Assembly: GCA_014871385.1 (NCBI GenBank)
Contig: CM026431.1
Span: forward strand, 3,822,604 to 3,886,603
Length of the DNA stretch: 64,000 nt
Origin: Ceratodon purpureus
Taxonomy: Eukaryota > Streptophyta > Bryopsida > Pseudoditrichales > Ditrichaceae
Direction: 5' to 3'
In this document: positions 1-14,290 of the stretch, in pieces
How the letters are laid out: each line of letters begins with the position of its first letter
Position numbering within the stretch: position 1 is the stretch's first letter
Position numbers and translations under genes: made by a program
The notes under the pieces: generated by a model
The model's database searches: none
Told to the model about the DNA's origin: nothing
What the model saw: only the letters and a program-made list of their open reading frames with translations

Positions 1-207
1 AGCAATCAGCACTCTGTTGTTCGTATAGCTTGTTGTTTCATGTAGAATTCTCTCTGTCTTTGTCAAATTCCCTGTTTGTTACACCAGTCTGGTGTGGAAT
101 CGGAGAAAGCGTATGCTGTTGGCAGCATAGTTGCATTATCGGGATAGATATTTAAAATCGGAGTTGGAAGAAGGGTCGTCGCCGTCTCGGTGTTCAGTGC
201 GGTCTCC

Positions 208-2178
208 ATGGCAGTGGAGCCGGACCTGAACAGCGAGGTTTACCAGGAGTTTGACGTGCGAGTGGTGGAGAACGAGGAGCGCTACTTCTGCCTGCTGCCG
301 CCGTGCGTGGACAAGAACAAGTCGCTGTCCAATCGCCAGCATTGGATCACGCACAGGAAGTTCGTGCACAAGGAGAAGGACAACGTGAACCTGCCGAGCG
401 GGCGCGTGATTCGCAAATGGCTGACGGAGAGGGCGGGGTGTCAGCCACTTGGCCGGGTGAGCGCTTCGATGGATCGGCGGATGGTGGCGGCTCCGAGCAT
501 CGAAGAAGGCAACAGCAAGACGTACAACCTTGTAGTGCATATCTCGGGGCTGATGACACAACTGGGGAGCGCGTGGCAGGAGCTGGCTCGGGTTGTGCAG
601 GACACGAACCAATGTAAGTGTTTCCTTTGACGACTAGAGCAGCAGTTTGTGTCTCGTTTCACGTTGAGAGCAGGAGAAGTTGCAGTTTAGTATGTGAGAA
701 GGAAGTGAAGTTTTGGACGTCCCGCATGTGGTAAGGCTATGGACGTGGGCATGTTGAGTACCTGATGAGTGAGACCGGAGGAGCAAAGGATGATGATATG
801 TAGGCCGGAGGTCGTACCAAGAGTATGGATTTCCTTCAGGTAGGCTTTTTTCCAGAGAGGTGGATTTTGTTTAGACAGGAGAATTGACAGATACCCGTCC
901 GGCTGTCCCAAGTGGTTATTTCTTCAGGCCGTTGATTGGGACAGTGATGGGGTACGAGCACTTGATTAGCATCACGCTGGCTATGAGAATTACCACGTCA
1001 TCCCGTGAGTGAGTATTCAGCAGATATGTAGGACGTTCTTCTGCCTCACGCTGAAGAATTCTGTTATTTTAGGTGTATAATAACCTTTGCTAAATCAGCC
1101 CAGCAGTCAACCGCTCGTGGAATCTGCGTAGAATCCTGGTTAATTGTCTTTTGCAATTTTTTGGCTTATAGTGTAAGTAAGTGAGTAGACATCAACTAGT
1201 TGTGAATTTTTTCGACTTCACGTTGCACTTTACCGTTGTTAGAAAGTCCTGTCTGGAGCAAACTGCCTGGATGTTTAGGAAACTTGGTATTTTGACCTGG
1301 CTCGTGTAGAACACGAAGATGGTGTAAGAACAGACGTTGGTTCTGACCATATTTTTGTTTCAGCCCTACCGCAAGCGGCGCTACCGCGAATTGTCGCGGA
1401 GAAGGTGAAGGAGTTATACCTCAATCTAGAGAGGGCGACTGCAATTAGTGGTGACCTGCCCAGGAAACCCGATGATAGCAAAGGCAGGAAGCGAAGAAGG
1501 AAGAGGGACGAGCAAGATGTGGAAGGGGACCCAAGGGAGTGGGGGTCGATGGGTAAAGCATTAGCTGATGGGATGCAGTTTCCGAAGCTGCTGAAGCCGC
1601 TGGATATAAGGGAAGGGCAACAAATGTATCACGTCCCTCATGATCACGACCACGCAATGGAAGGTGGTGTGGTGAGTATCTCTGTGACCCTTCACTCCTT
1701 GGTACCACCTTTTTCTTAAAGACTTGTAGAATTTTGTGCGCGATGATTTCGTTGCTACTTGAGTTCGCGGGATGACCTGGAGTATCAGGTTTTCTCTTCC
1801 TCTCCATATTGGATAGGGTTTGAGAGTCAGAACGATGTCCTGGGCTTATTTCAGTGATGTACCGATATACCTGTGTGTGATGCCTCTGTGGGTTTGGAAT
1901 GGGACCAGATGGACGGGAGTGCATCTAAACATATCGAATTTTGGATGCAGGAAGATGGCCATGAGATGCATGCAATGGGAGCAAGAGTGAGCGATGTGGG
2001 ATGGACCCTTGCAGCACTTGCCCCGGGATTGAGGTCGGACGGGTCCGTGATGGCAGATGTGGATCGAGGGGACGGAGGCATGGGAGGAAACATGGGAGGA
2101 GGCATGCACGTAGATCGGAGTGATGTAGGGTCTCGGATGGAGGACTTGGTTCCGGTGGTGGGGATAGGGGTGGGATGA
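208..2178 (+). CDS. Three-exon gene, function unknown
   Basis: I do not recognise the family. Exons 208-613, 1364-1671 and 1951-2178 join in frame (phase 1, then phase 0) through GTAAGT and GTGAGT donors and CAG acceptors, giving about 313 residues. The start is the ATG at 208. The N-terminal 130 residues look like a folded domain (begins MAVEPDLNSEVYQEFDVRVV, contains FCLLPPCVDKNKSLSNRQHW). The middle carries a basic cluster, KGRKRRRKRDE, that resembles a nuclear localisation signal. The C-terminus is rich in Gly, Asp and Met (DRGDGGMGGNMGGGMHVDR). An alternative acceptor at 1908 would add 14 residues in frame to exon 3. A nuclear role is inference from the basic cluster alone. The exon model is well supported by phase agreement, less so the exact acceptor of exon 3. 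Confidence 0.55.
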
Positions 2179-5100
2179 TAAGATGTATGTCTAGAACTGC
2201 ACGTGAGGTGGTATGTGGGCAACTTGCCGCTGGGACACACGGAACTTCTCATGGAGAGCGATGGTAGAGAACTAGGTGAGCTCACTGGGATCTTTGATTC
2301 GATAAGCTGCTTGAATTGCCTCTTCTCATGAAGTCGTAATTTTTTTGTCACTTTGCAGAGTCTGTCTTGCAAGAAGTTTCGACTTTACATTATATTGTTT
2401 CTTCTGTTATTTTCAACATAGGCGACCCGTAAATTTGAGATAGGTACTATTTGTAGCAGATGACACCGGCTTGTCCTGGAAAAATGTCAAAGCCACTTGT
2501 GAGAATACCGTAGTTGTATATTTTTGTTTTGAGTTCTCAATACATTCTCGCATCATGTTTGGTGGATTGAATATGGGCTTTTCCTGGCAGGTACTGAGAA
2601 GGAACATGTGACTACGGCACTGAGCATGCAAGCGCAAGGGAGACATCACTTCCGTGCAGTTCTGGAGATGCTTACGGCGCATTTACAGGTTATAGTTTAC
2701 AGGTTCTTTGACTTGGTCGAGGAGTCCATTTGGATTTACATCTAGTTCTATGCTTCCCGTCTGCACCCCAACCTCCGGGGCCTATTCCCGACTTATAAAG
2801 AGATTCTGCAGGCAGGAGCGTTAGTCATTGGTTGAAGTGGGCTATTTCACTTCTCCATCATCAGCATCAGCATCATACAAAGAGATTTGACATCATTTTT
2901 TTCTGTAAATGTTCTATGGTTCTATTCAGAGCTTTTTTGCCTCATATGAGTGGTCGTCTATTTCATTGATCTCGTGAGATGTTGTGATGATTCCCTTCTG
3001 CTTGTTTTTCTGAAATATTTCTTGCTACGGTACTGGATATCCGTGACACTGATCGTACATGAATTGCAAAACATTTTCTTAGCGACCCACAAGCTGTTAA
3101 TATTCAATGAACCTGAGCACTGGAAACTACTACTGGATAGCACCGTCGAGCATCCGTTAGCTATTTTACGGGTAGTCAGCGTTCCGTGACGGGAAACCGA
3201 TGATAACAATTCGAGTTTCAGGTACACTTAACAGTTCGAGGCAATTTCATTTCTGCCCAAAGATCCGTGCATTTTACTCTGAAGAAAAGTCTTGGGTGCA
3301 AAAGCTGAAATGTTTTCCCACGTTTCCCAGCGGAGAAGTTGTTTCATATTTCTTTTTGGTTGACCAGATCTGGCGAATGTCCACCGTGTTCTTATTTTTA
3401 AGAACAATTCCAGAAAACTAAAGATCATTTACTGAAACATGACCCCTCAAGTTTCTTACAATTGCATTCAACTCCGTCCCATACTCCATAATGTGTCTGA
3501 AAATCACTTGCAGGCGAGCACGACAACATGATTGAAGCGTTTTTCTAATCATCAGCACAGGAGCGTTCAAATGAACAACTTCCTCCAGTGCAAATGATGA
3601 TCAAAATGAAGAACTCAAAATTCTCCCACGGTCTCTGTACGTGATAGAATTCTCTGACCAAATGTTTCACGTCTCGTTGTTGCTGCAGATGGTGGATCCC
3701 ACGAAGAATATTTCCGATGGACTCTTTGACAAGATATCCTCTTTCCTCCTTGAAAATCATATCAGATGGCATCCTTTCTGCAAACTACACATCCTTAAAT
3801 TACTGGTGAGCTGTTGGGTTCACTCAACTGTTCACATTGCGGTACTGGACCTTGACATGAGCTCGCTGTGGTCCAGAACGCTGTGGCACACCTTCTGAAT
3901 GATAGCCCTTCACATCCTCGGTGCTATAGTTTTCTCTTTGGTAGTGACCCATTGACACTGCCTCCGCTAGAATATGCCTCCTGATGCCCTCTAGAAGCCT
4001 GTCTCTGCCTGGCTGCATTGCAGAGCATAATAGTTTCAGTCCAAAAAAGCTGGAAAATGAATTTACGAAAGCTCTGAAGAAAGATCTAGATAGCTGACAG
4101 AACATCTGAAAATTCATTAGATAAAAACGACAAAGCTTGATAAGAATTCGAATATATGTGAAAATAGCAATGCTTGTGAAGATGTAAGCATCTGAATGGA
4201 ATAGAGAAAGGCTTCAAATATTACTCTCTAGAAAATGTGTTTAGTGCATAGAGATGACATTCATAATTGTGCTCTCCGAATGCTGGGTTCGGTCCTCGGT
4301 AACCATAAACCTTGAAGTGGTTCAACCCTTCCAGATCTAAGTGAGCTCATTACTATCGTCGTCGTTTTGCTTGGTATTGTTTTTGTGTTGCTCGGTAGAG
4401 AAATCCTCTGGTATACATGCAGCACAAACCCTGTCACAACTCTTTAGTCGATGTAAAGCCTTGAATCGACATGATCACAATTGTACAGAAATCAAAACCA
4501 TCTGAAATTCTATGTAGTGTGAGAACAAATTCAGCTCTTACAGATCATTGCAGTAGCTTCCACAGAAAGAGAAGTATGAACAGACTTTGGAGCTTAATTA
4601 CGTATGAGAATGGGAAAAATGTTGAGCACTATCCTGCAATACTTACACCAACACGTAATGAAAGGAGCACACTAACATCAACAAAACAGACAGAACAACA
4701 GACAAAAATTTCCGTCTTCAGCCAAATAGGACAATGAACTAACACTTTCAGATCCCTGTAGTTGGTTGAAACTCCATTGCTTGATTGAGATTTTCAACTT
4801 CAGTTGACAAATTAAGCAGAATAAGTGAAGAGACCGTCCAACAAGTCTGCATCATGGAAAGTTCAAGGCTTCAGCTTAGTTGATCTGTTGTAATCACCCA
4901 TTTGAAGAGGTCGGCTTCTTAGAATCCATGATGACCACTATAAGCTAAACAACATTTAAACCTCACTCACATCACACAAATTCTCAAGACTACTTTCATT
5001 AACTTAATCCACGAGCCCATTCTAAGACGGTCAAGATGACTGACTGAAAGAAGAATCCACCAGATGACGATAAAAAATACCCTGAAGAGAAATGTGCATA

Positions 5101-5800
5101 CCAATGACAAAACACAGTAGGACTATTCTCCATCATGGGCTCAGAATCCATAACAATTAGCACCAAACACACCATCTCCTCAGGAACATTGTACCACACC
5201 ATCTCCTCGGTAACATGTTCGACTTGGCTCCTTGTCAATCCTGCGTATACTGAGGTTCTTAAACACCCTGCTTGCTAGGTACTGTACATAGCTCCTTCCT
5301 CCGACAGCTCAATTAGAACGCCAAACAGGGCATTCTTACACAGTTACACTCCTTTCTGATATGTCCATCGTCCATTTTATGAAACCACCAAACCCAAAAG
5401 TTCCTAACCATGTACAAAAAGTCTTCAAGTGAATGTTCACCAAAAAAAAAGGGACTGGTGATGATGTTGTGGCACTAAATTGCTAAGCGACAACCGGTAA
5501 TAGTGGGAAGCTTTGAAGGCGGTGTTAAGACAGAGATGTGGGCGGAGGGAGGAGTTCATGTTGTGCACATTTGGTCTGAAAGGTGGCAGTTTCCAGAGGG
5601 GGTGAACAAGTGGCACAAGTGGTGAATGCTTGACATGTTGCAGGGTGGAGGCTGTCCAGGTGGCCTTGCGGGAGGGCAAAGTAATTTATGTCATGGCTCT
5701 TTCTTTGGGTGTGTGCCGCTCCACGTGAATCATTGTTTTAGCCTCCGCTTAGCCTTTGGCTCTTTCCAGTGTGGCCTTGGCCATGGACTTGGCCTTCCAT
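2179..5800. other. Intergenic, no gene recognised
   Basis: The first part is presumably the 3' untranslated region of the preceding gene. Short open frames of 60-100 codons occur on both strands (for example 2950-3189 and 3641-3898 on +, 3824-4117 on -), but none has a recognisable motif or joins convincingly to a neighbour through splice sites. Composition is intermediate, less AT-rich than the DNA that follows. Confidence 0.5.
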
Positions 5801-8800
5801 GATAGATCATAAATGACGGGGACTTAGATTCATGCTCAGTTTTCGTCGTTAGTTATGATAAGAGAAAAATTTAAGTTAAAAAAATGGGACTATCTGGAAA
5901 TTGAATTTTTGGTTCAAGCGTTTGGTATGTAGTTAGTAGGATGTTCTTAAGGATTATTTAATTTATGGGTTTTGACTAAAGTTTTGAATTTCAAGGAGAA
6001 ATATGTCAATACATTCTTTTTTGATCAAAATTCAATTATAATATTGTTGTCATGTCTTGTAAACAATAACTTTCAATTGTATTTTCTTTGAAATTGTAGT
6101 TTGGAATATTTTATTTACTAAAACAAAGTGGCAATGTTGTTTTTCTCTTTAATTACCTCAGTTTAGGTTGTTTAATAAGATGTTTAAAAAGAAGGTCATG
6201 TTGAACTCTTTTTCAAGAATAAAATTGTAATTATATATGATATTTTGGTTAGTTAGAAAGAAGATTTATGTAATGTTTTCTACGTGTATGTTGCATTGTT
6301 GCTTTACTCCAAAAAACCACTATCTTTTTTCACCTTCAATAACTTCATTGATCTATATTGGATTGTTAAGTAATTGGCCTTTTCAAAATAACTTTACCAT
6401 GAAGTTTTTTATCAACACTGATTCTTGATAAAAAAATTAATGAAGTTATCATATCATTCAATGGTTGGATTTGGCATCGTTAGAATATTCCTTTCATTAA
6501 GATTTCAAATGTTGATGTATACAAAATTTTGTCAAAGTCTCATTTTGCATTGACTTCTGCTCAAAAACGGACTTGATTAAATGAGACCACAAATTTGAGC
6601 TATAGAAATATATTCCAAAAGGAATCATATCAAGATTGTCTTTTTATAGTCCATTACAACAAATAGAATAAAAGAATAATAATAACAATAATAACAAGAA
6701 TGATTTGTTTGTAATTCAATTTTGGAAAAAAACAGATTCTAAATTACAAATATAATGACAAAATATTGGTAACAAATTTATAAAACCTATTTAAATGGAT
6801 GGAATCTAAAATTCAAAGTCAACAAGTCTTACTTATACATTGCCTCCAAAATACTTCTCAAAGTAATACTTTAAAATGGTTTTTTTGATATTCCAGTCTG
6901 AAAAACTCCCTACCATTTTTATGGATTAATAGAGTCACTATGAGTTCACAGACTATTATGTCTTCAAAGAGCATGCTCTTGAATCTTGATTGAGTCTACT
7001 CTGAAAGTAGACCCGAGTCTCTTCCACTTCTTGAAGTGGGTCCATCTACAAAAATGATCTGGTCATGGATCGTGAAAGACCACCCACCGGAGAATATGAT
7101 GTGGCAGTGAAGGCATGGACAACGAAATATCAACCCTCAAACTAAGACCATATAAAAGGTTTGACATGGAAGAATGTTCATGCAAATCAGTACCTGGTAT
7201 GCAGTATTTCCAAGCAAGCATTGCTTCACCTACTGGCTTTTCCCGTTCTCCTCATACATGACCTTATGTGGACGCAACATCTAGTCAATTGGTAAGAAAG
7301 CAATCCCCTGGACCCGTACTTACCGCTACAGAAAACACACACACACACCTGTTTTTCAGCGGTCCATTACTACGGAATGGTGACGTCTCTTTCGCAAGAC
7401 GAGCATGAAACCAGAGTTTGTAAGCCTATTGACCACTTTTCTTCTCAAGACTCGGGAGAGAAAAACCCACAAACCATGGGGTTGGTTTAGATTTGACCTG
7501 TGTGGGTCAAGCCCGGTGGGGCCTAGATCTAGAACCTGGCACACGGATGGTATGTAAAAAAATCATGCAGATGTGAAGGACCCCCTAAAACAAGAGAGAG
7601 TTTCTGGAGGTCTTGCCGTAAGATACGTTACAAGTTGGTGAAGTCTGACCGACTTAGGGGTGATGTAAATGAGCAGCTTCAGTGTGACTAACTTATGTTA
7701 GTTTTTTGAAAGTATGAAGCTAGCTTTTGGACAACTTTTGGGCACTTGCTCTCCACAACATTTGGGCATCTCTTTAAGTTACTGGTTAGCCGGGTTATTA
7801 CTGCAGGATGCTCTTGTGTGCCACAGCTCTTTTCGGGTGTAATCTACAGAGTTTGCTCTTCTCCTGAGGAATTTCTCTCAGATAACTGTGTCATAGGTTG
7901 AATGAATTGGTGTTGAAGTTGTTGTTTCCCAATGAAATTCTACAGAAAGTGAATCAAAGTTTTGAAATACCTACTTTAATCTTTAACCCCTAAATTTCCT
8001 TGTGTTTTTGAGAGCTTGAATCCTCAAAACTGCAATTTTTTACCACTATGCCCTCCCGAGGATATGAAACAAATTTTTAAACGTTTTTTGGAATTTCAAC
8101 CGTAAGATCTTGTACGTAACCCTACTTGGAAGAACTCATCCAAATTTCAACCGCTGGATGTTTTTCATTAGTGAGATCGTAGTGTTCAAAGTTTCAGCAG
8201 ATATTTTTTTGGGCCTTAGCCGAGAGGCATGGTGCAAATGGGCCAAACGGAGACTTAATGATTATTACTTCAAAAAATTTGGTCATATTTTTTTCCATGT
8301 AGCTAACTAGGTTAGGTATGCACATGCAAAATTCTAGGCCAAAAAAATGCTTTTTAGACCTTCATAAAAATTATTTTCCATAAGAAGGTATAAAATTGAC
8401 AAAATAGTAAAACATGCATTACAAAAACAATTTGTGAGCTAAAGAAAAAGTGAACGGTGAGTAGGTACCTTTATAAATTTGTGATTTTCATAAAAAATAA
8501 TTTTTAAAAAATTCAAAAATCTCGAATTTTGACAAATTTTTAAAGGAAAAATTTAAAAATTACTTAAAACTGTGAAGCTTGTCTTTGTAAGTTTTGGAGG
8601 CTGCCCTTGTAAAATTGGTAAACTTTTTGACTTGGGTCACTATGGAATTTGAGTAGTGATTTGGTTATGAATATATTTCAATTTTTGTTTTTTTTAAAAG
8701 ACCTAATTTTAGACTGCCCGTTTTGGACTTGAAACCTAAAATTTCCAGATGAAGGTTCTAAAATTGGAATTTGGCTTCAACTTTTTTACTACATAGACCT

Positions 8801-10086
8801 TACCATAAAGGGAGCATCCAGTAAAAATCTTGAAAAAAAATATTACTTTTAACCTCCCCATCTAGGCTGCCCGAATTTGCAAAAACCCATTTTGGGTTTT
8901 AAGGATAGTTAGGGGTTAAAATCCCCTTAAACCCAATTTGGATTTTGGAGTTATTGGGTAGCTCAGATGAAGTAGTAAAAAGTAAAATTTTGGCATGAGA
9001 ATTTTTGTGAAGCAAGATTTTACTACAAATGATTGTGTGATTGTTTGGGTGAATATACAAATTTTTGGAAAATTTTCATTGACTAACTTGTTTTATCTTC
9101 AAAGTTAGGCAATAGAAAAAAAAATTAATAAAATGATTTTTAAATATTTTTTGAATTTGATGTATTTTAAACCAAATTTTTACTCAAACTACTAACTAAT
9201 CCAAATTGAAGTATATATGAGTTTTACAAAGGCAAGCTTCAAAGTTAGTCAAAAAGAAAGTTCCATAGTTGCAAAGAACAAATTTAAGCCTACTTTGATT
9301 TATACTATCTCACCAATATATAAAAGTCAACAGTCAAAATTTGATATGTAAATGTTTTATCAAGCCAATTTTAAGATTCTATAACTAAATTTAATTTTTT
9401 TAAATGCTTGGATTGAGATTTATTAAACCTAGAAAGAAGTGGAAATTCATTTGGATCTAAAATTAAAGACCAAACATGCCATCCTCAACCACTCTGCCAA
9501 AATGGCAGTTTTTGGTGAGTCCAATTGTCATTCAAAATACTTCCAGGTTTTCATAATTCAGTTACTAGAGAAGTTATAAATGAATCACACCATTAATCAG
9601 ATATACCATTTCCCAAGACTGACCTGAGACCATCTGGGCGAATATGCTGATTGACACATCATCTGAATGATCCAGTTATGTGCAAAAAGCCTGAACAAAA
9701 TAATAAAATATAATAATACAAAATAATAAAACAAAATAATAACACTAATACTAATAATATGATGATGGTGATAATGGTTCCTTTCAATATTAACCCAGAA
9801 CGCTGCAGCTGTCAAAATCTGACTGTCAAAGTGGCAGAATTCTCTTGGATGCCTTTTATCTATTTTCCAAAATAATGAAAATCAATGTGCTAACTTTCTT
9901 CAGGCTAATTGATATCACATATTATTTGGATGAGCTTGGACATCCGAAATCAGAATCTTCTCCTTTGTGGCTATTCTAGACCTAGTTCAAAAAAAGTGGA
10001 CTGGGTATAATATTAAAAACAATGTCATTTTTGGTGTTGTAGAGAATCTGGCCAGGATGCTCTACTACAGACATGGTGTATGCTTA
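5801..10086. other. AT-rich gene-poor DNA
   Basis: Strongly AT-rich DNA with no coding frame longer than about 70 codons that I can support. It holds runs of A and T, an ATAATA-type simple repeat near 9690-9775, and a TATA-like sequence (accatataaaagg) near 7149 that has no recognisable gene after it. Probably decayed transposon sequence, but I cannot name a family. Confidence 0.6.
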
Positions 10087-11352
10087 TTAACCCTTTAGTG
10101 CCCAGGTTCACTGGATCAGTAAAAAATGAAATACTGGAAAATCTGTGAACCATCTGAATTCAACTTGTGAAGTTCAGCTGTGCAACTTTTGATTTTGTAG
10201 AGGGCGCAAAAAGAAAATTTGAAATATGAATTTCTTAGCTATCCATTACCCATGTACGAAACACCAAAATACTACAAATACTTCAAAATATAGCAAATAC
10301 TCACAAATACGACATATGTACTCTATGGTATTTCTTGTGTTTGCAAGTTTGTTATCTTGTGTAATTTTTTTTTATTGTGGTCTCTTGTTCATGTTCTAGT
10401 AGTGTATATATTCCGATCTTCAACAATGTACCAACTCTTTTATTATTTTAACGTATAAATTTTGTCCTAAATCGTACATGGATTAGTCACTCTCACTTAT
10501 AAAATCTACAATAATTATGTATGATCAATGTGTTCTAGACATGAAAGATTGCAATGAAAAGGTGTTGATGGACATGAAAGATTGCAATAAAAAGGTGTTG
10601 ATACAAGCCATTGATGAATATCTTTACCTTTAATTTTGAAAATTTAAGCCAAATTCTATTTAACGTTGAAGTCACACACCCTCAAAAATCTCAAATTTGA
10701 ATGCGCATTATACATATCAAAGACATATTATTATCTTCCAATCCAACGGTCCAATCTTACCAAGATTTAATCGACATTTTTTTCATTAATCCCTAAAGGG
10801 CCATGAGGTTGGAATATGGCCTTGGTTGGGATTGTAACATGAATTGAGGCACCTTGGAATGCATATTACTTGAAACAACCAAAAAGCAAAAGATGGACCC
10901 AAAGATGAGGAAAATTGTGAAACCTTCAAAAAAAATTGGAATCACTATGTGTATTCTATGGAGTCTTTTGTGGCCATTTATATATATTTGTAGCATATAC
11001 AGGCGGTGGTAGAGTTGCTCTAAATTTCTCCAAATTTTTTGGAAAAAATATATACCATTTATAGTAATGACATTGTCTTCCACAAAAAAATTCAACAGCA
11101 CCACATCATTTTCCAGTCTTCAATGCATAAACACATGTGTAAACCACTGAACACATTCTTTATGCATATATTTTTAGGGGTTAAGCTATACTTACATTCA
11201 TACAATTGGATACTATACTGTTTCAACAGAGAGAGTTTTCGTAAGGATTTATACTATTAATAGTATCATTGATTCAATAAAGAGAGTTTTAAAGATACAT
11301 CCAACAAAAAACAATGGTTTCCCCATAACCACCCTGGGCACTAAAGGGTCAA
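10087..11352. mobile_element. piggyBac-like element, probably non-autonomous
   Basis: The sequence ccctttagtgcccagg at 10091-10106 is repeated as an exact inverted copy at 11333-11348, 1258 bp end to end. The left end is preceded by TTAA (10087-10090) and the right end is followed by TCAA (11349-11352), one base from TTAA. TTAA target duplications and termini starting CCC are hallmarks of piggyBac-superfamily DNA transposons (family knowledge). The interior is AT-rich with no clear transposase; the longest open frame (10793-11104, minus) is not recognisable. It is most likely a deleted, non-autonomous copy. The match could in principle be a chance hairpin, but 16 exact pairs plus the flanks make that unlikely. 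Confidence 0.7.
10538..10603. repeat. 33-bp tandem duplication inside the piggyBac-like element
   Basis: Two adjacent 33-bp copies (10538-10570 and 10571-10603), each starting gacatgaaagattgcaat, differ at two positions. The duplication lies inside the element and is probably a replication slip after insertion. Confidence 0.85.
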
Positions 11353-14290
11353 GTGTCATACCATAGTCCCAAAGTAGAGTTTTCATCAGTCAAATCAAAT
11401 CATAAATCCTTTTTGGAGATAAATGAGATTTTTCTTCGAATATAAAAATAAACTAAGACTTGACTAAAATTGGCCCAAAGTGGATTAGGTGTTCAAAAAT
11501 CCAATGTTCAACATATATGCTATTTTTGATTTTCAATTAATAGATATTTAATATTCATATATATTAAAAAAAATTATATGATTTTTTTTTTTTTTTTTTT
11601 TTCCTGACTCAATCTATCAGTTCTGGACTTGCTCTTCCAAATTAGCTGTCCTGTCAATCATTTAGCAATGCATATGCAGTGTGCTTTGAAATGATTTGGC
11701 ATGGAATTCAATTAGTGAATGAGTGTACGGTAATTGCGAGGTTTGATCATTGATATGAGACAAACCCCAATAGTCCACAGTAGCATTTGTAGGATTCTGT
11801 TGTTGCCTTCACTTATTCATAAATCATGGTCATTCAGTAGACGAACATGTTTTTTATGAACTTCCCAGTTCCACAATTTCAACTGATTACAGTACTGCCC
11901 TTGAGCAAATTACAGTCGCGCAACACAATACAGTTACTGTGGACTCAAAATACTGTGTAGCTTCAAAAAATACTGTGGACAGGGAGATTGTCGTGTGTTA
12001 TACAAAATTTACATCAGGGAAGAGTTCTTTGGAATGGTTCTAGGTGTTTTGTTTAAAACAATAGATTTAACTACACTAAAAGCTTTTATACGTAATCACA
12101 TTGTTCTTTAGCACTTGATTTTCAAAAGTTCTAACTTAATTTGTTGGGAAAAAATATCAATTGCTCATTTTAGATGAACTGGTCAAATGTCGGAATAGAA
12201 AAGTGGAAGATCTTTTATTTTCAGTTGCCCCAAGAATTATATCCAAAATTGAGATTTAGATTTAGAACATGTGATCTTTGTGTTAAATCATGTTTATAAT
12301 TTTGTTCATCTTCAACATTTCAAGTTAGACCATTACTAAGACATATTGACCATTTGCTTTTTGGCATTTTTTTTTTTTTTTTTTTACACTGCTCTTCAAA
12401 AATTGCCCTTGTAATTGTCTGAAAAACAAACCCGAGTTTATTGTAGACTTCTTTTCTGATGGTTCTCAAAACATTTTTGATTTATTCTTTTTAGACATTA
12501 TCCGTAACACAAACAAGTACACGAAACTATTGAAACATGAATTTTTGGATATGTAAGAGTACATATGCTTTCTGAAAGGGTGCTTTACAATAAAGAATGG
12601 TTTTCTTAGTACTAAGGCTAGAATTCAAGTCTCTCCTTGAAGTTGACAAGAATCAAGAATGGAGTGAAAACCTCTCCATTCTTGACGCTTCACCTCGTCT
12701 TACATTTCCTAAGGGTAGCAGGTCTTCTCAAACTCTCAATTGAAAAAGCGGCCCAGTCCATAGTTCAGGGTTGTTGGTATATTACCATCTGTATCCTATG
12801 CCACATAGAGAATCTGAAATACAATAAGCTATGATATCCACCACCTAATAGTGAACCAGGGCGAAGTACAAATTGTGCAATTGAGTATCCAGAGCTGGAT
12901 GGAATGTTTTGAGATTCTGCTTAACCACGTGGGTGATATACCTATTCTGCAGCCATGGGACTGATCTCCGCCAAGGAATACAATAGTTTACTTGCAACCA
13001 AAAAAAAAGCACTTCAGTTCAGCCATCATGGCACAAAGGAAAAAGAGCATAGCATGGCAAACCTGAAACCTATATCATATCATTTGCAAATAGTATCCTT
13101 TGTGCCCAAATAGCCTGAAGTGGACAGAGCCATTCATGAAGCTCATGAGTGTAATAACTGGAGTGACACAACAAAGCGCCAAGCATGGCATGTCTAAGTT
13201 GTCGTACACCAGCTCCCATGATCACCCCTAATGTTCGCGTCACCGGTCACCAGCAACTACTGCAGAAAAACAGCTGTGACCGAACTACAAACAGTAACAC
13301 CATTGAATTCGCATCATTCATTTCAGAGACTGTTTCTAAGTGCAGAAGCATTCATATTACCCATTCCAGTTACATCATATTTTTCATTGTTTCCATAACC
13401 GAAAGACATTTATTGTATTATATTGTATTTTAGTTATATATATGGTAAAATCATTTATTCTTATACATGAATGGGTGAGTTATATCGAATACATGGAGTC
13501 AAGAATTCCAATGGGGAGCCATACTTCTCTTTGCACTCACTCCATATAATAAAGTGCTATGTGAGATAGTGCTTCTATTAAAAAAATATGCAATTTACTT
13601 TGCCATTTGTAAATGGTTTGTACCTTGTTAGAAATGACTGTTGAATCCTAGTCAATTATTGTAACTCAAATTGAATGCATTAATTCATATTGATATAATT
13701 ATTTTTCTAATTTTACTATCACTCTTAGTTGTAAAAAATCTTCACAAGAAGCTTCACACATCTGTTAAAAACTTATTGAACATAAAACATTGTTCTTGAA
13801 GCTTTGTGGTAGCTTTGGTTTTGTTGTACATAACAATTATTATTCGGAAGAGAGAGGATTGGAATTGAAAATAATGAAACATTAAAATTTGGTATTTTAA
13901 AAATAAGATAAAAGTTAAATTAGACGTATTTCCAAGTGGGTTGAAGTTCAAGAGTATTTATGGTAGTTTTCTCTAGAATGTTGATTATTTAAGTCCCTTC
14001 CCTATTTCCCTCACCTTCTTTACCTTTCATAAACATCTTTTTCTGTTAAATATAAAGTTCACATTTGAATATTAAGAAAATGGCAAGACATAAGGCTTTG
14101 CAACACATGTTTTAAATACATATTATGCTTATTGTGATTTGACATTATTTCAATGTAAATTTTGGACATGTAAGGTGTGAAATTTTCAAAAAGCCAAGCC
14201 ACCATTCTAATTGATTTTAATTTAAAAAAAAATCCAAGCTCAGAAAAAACTATGGTAACTTATTCCACTAATATACCAAAAATAAAAAGT
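11353..14290. other. AT-rich intergenic DNA with poly-T tracts
   Basis: No gene is supported. Notable are two uninterrupted T runs of about 20 bases near 11583-11602 and 12367-12385, and a cluster of short TACAGTACTG/TACTGTG-like words around 11880-11990. Short open frames at 12637-12834, 13185-13549 and 13754-13951 have no recognisable content. Confidence 0.55.

Noticed and set aside
4260-4330. gggttcggtcctcgg, resembling a tRNA T-arm
   Set aside because: The T-loop lacks the conserved A after TTCG, and no acceptor or anticodon arm can be drawn.
7140-7340. TATA-like box followed by moderately GC-rich DNA, as in an LTR
   Set aside because: No matching second copy, no primer-binding site and no recognisable element genes around it.
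11880-11990. Cluster of TACAGTACTG-like words
   Set aside because: Similar words occur elsewhere in the window (near 23880, 49800, 50320) with no fixed spacing; no element or binding array can be defined.
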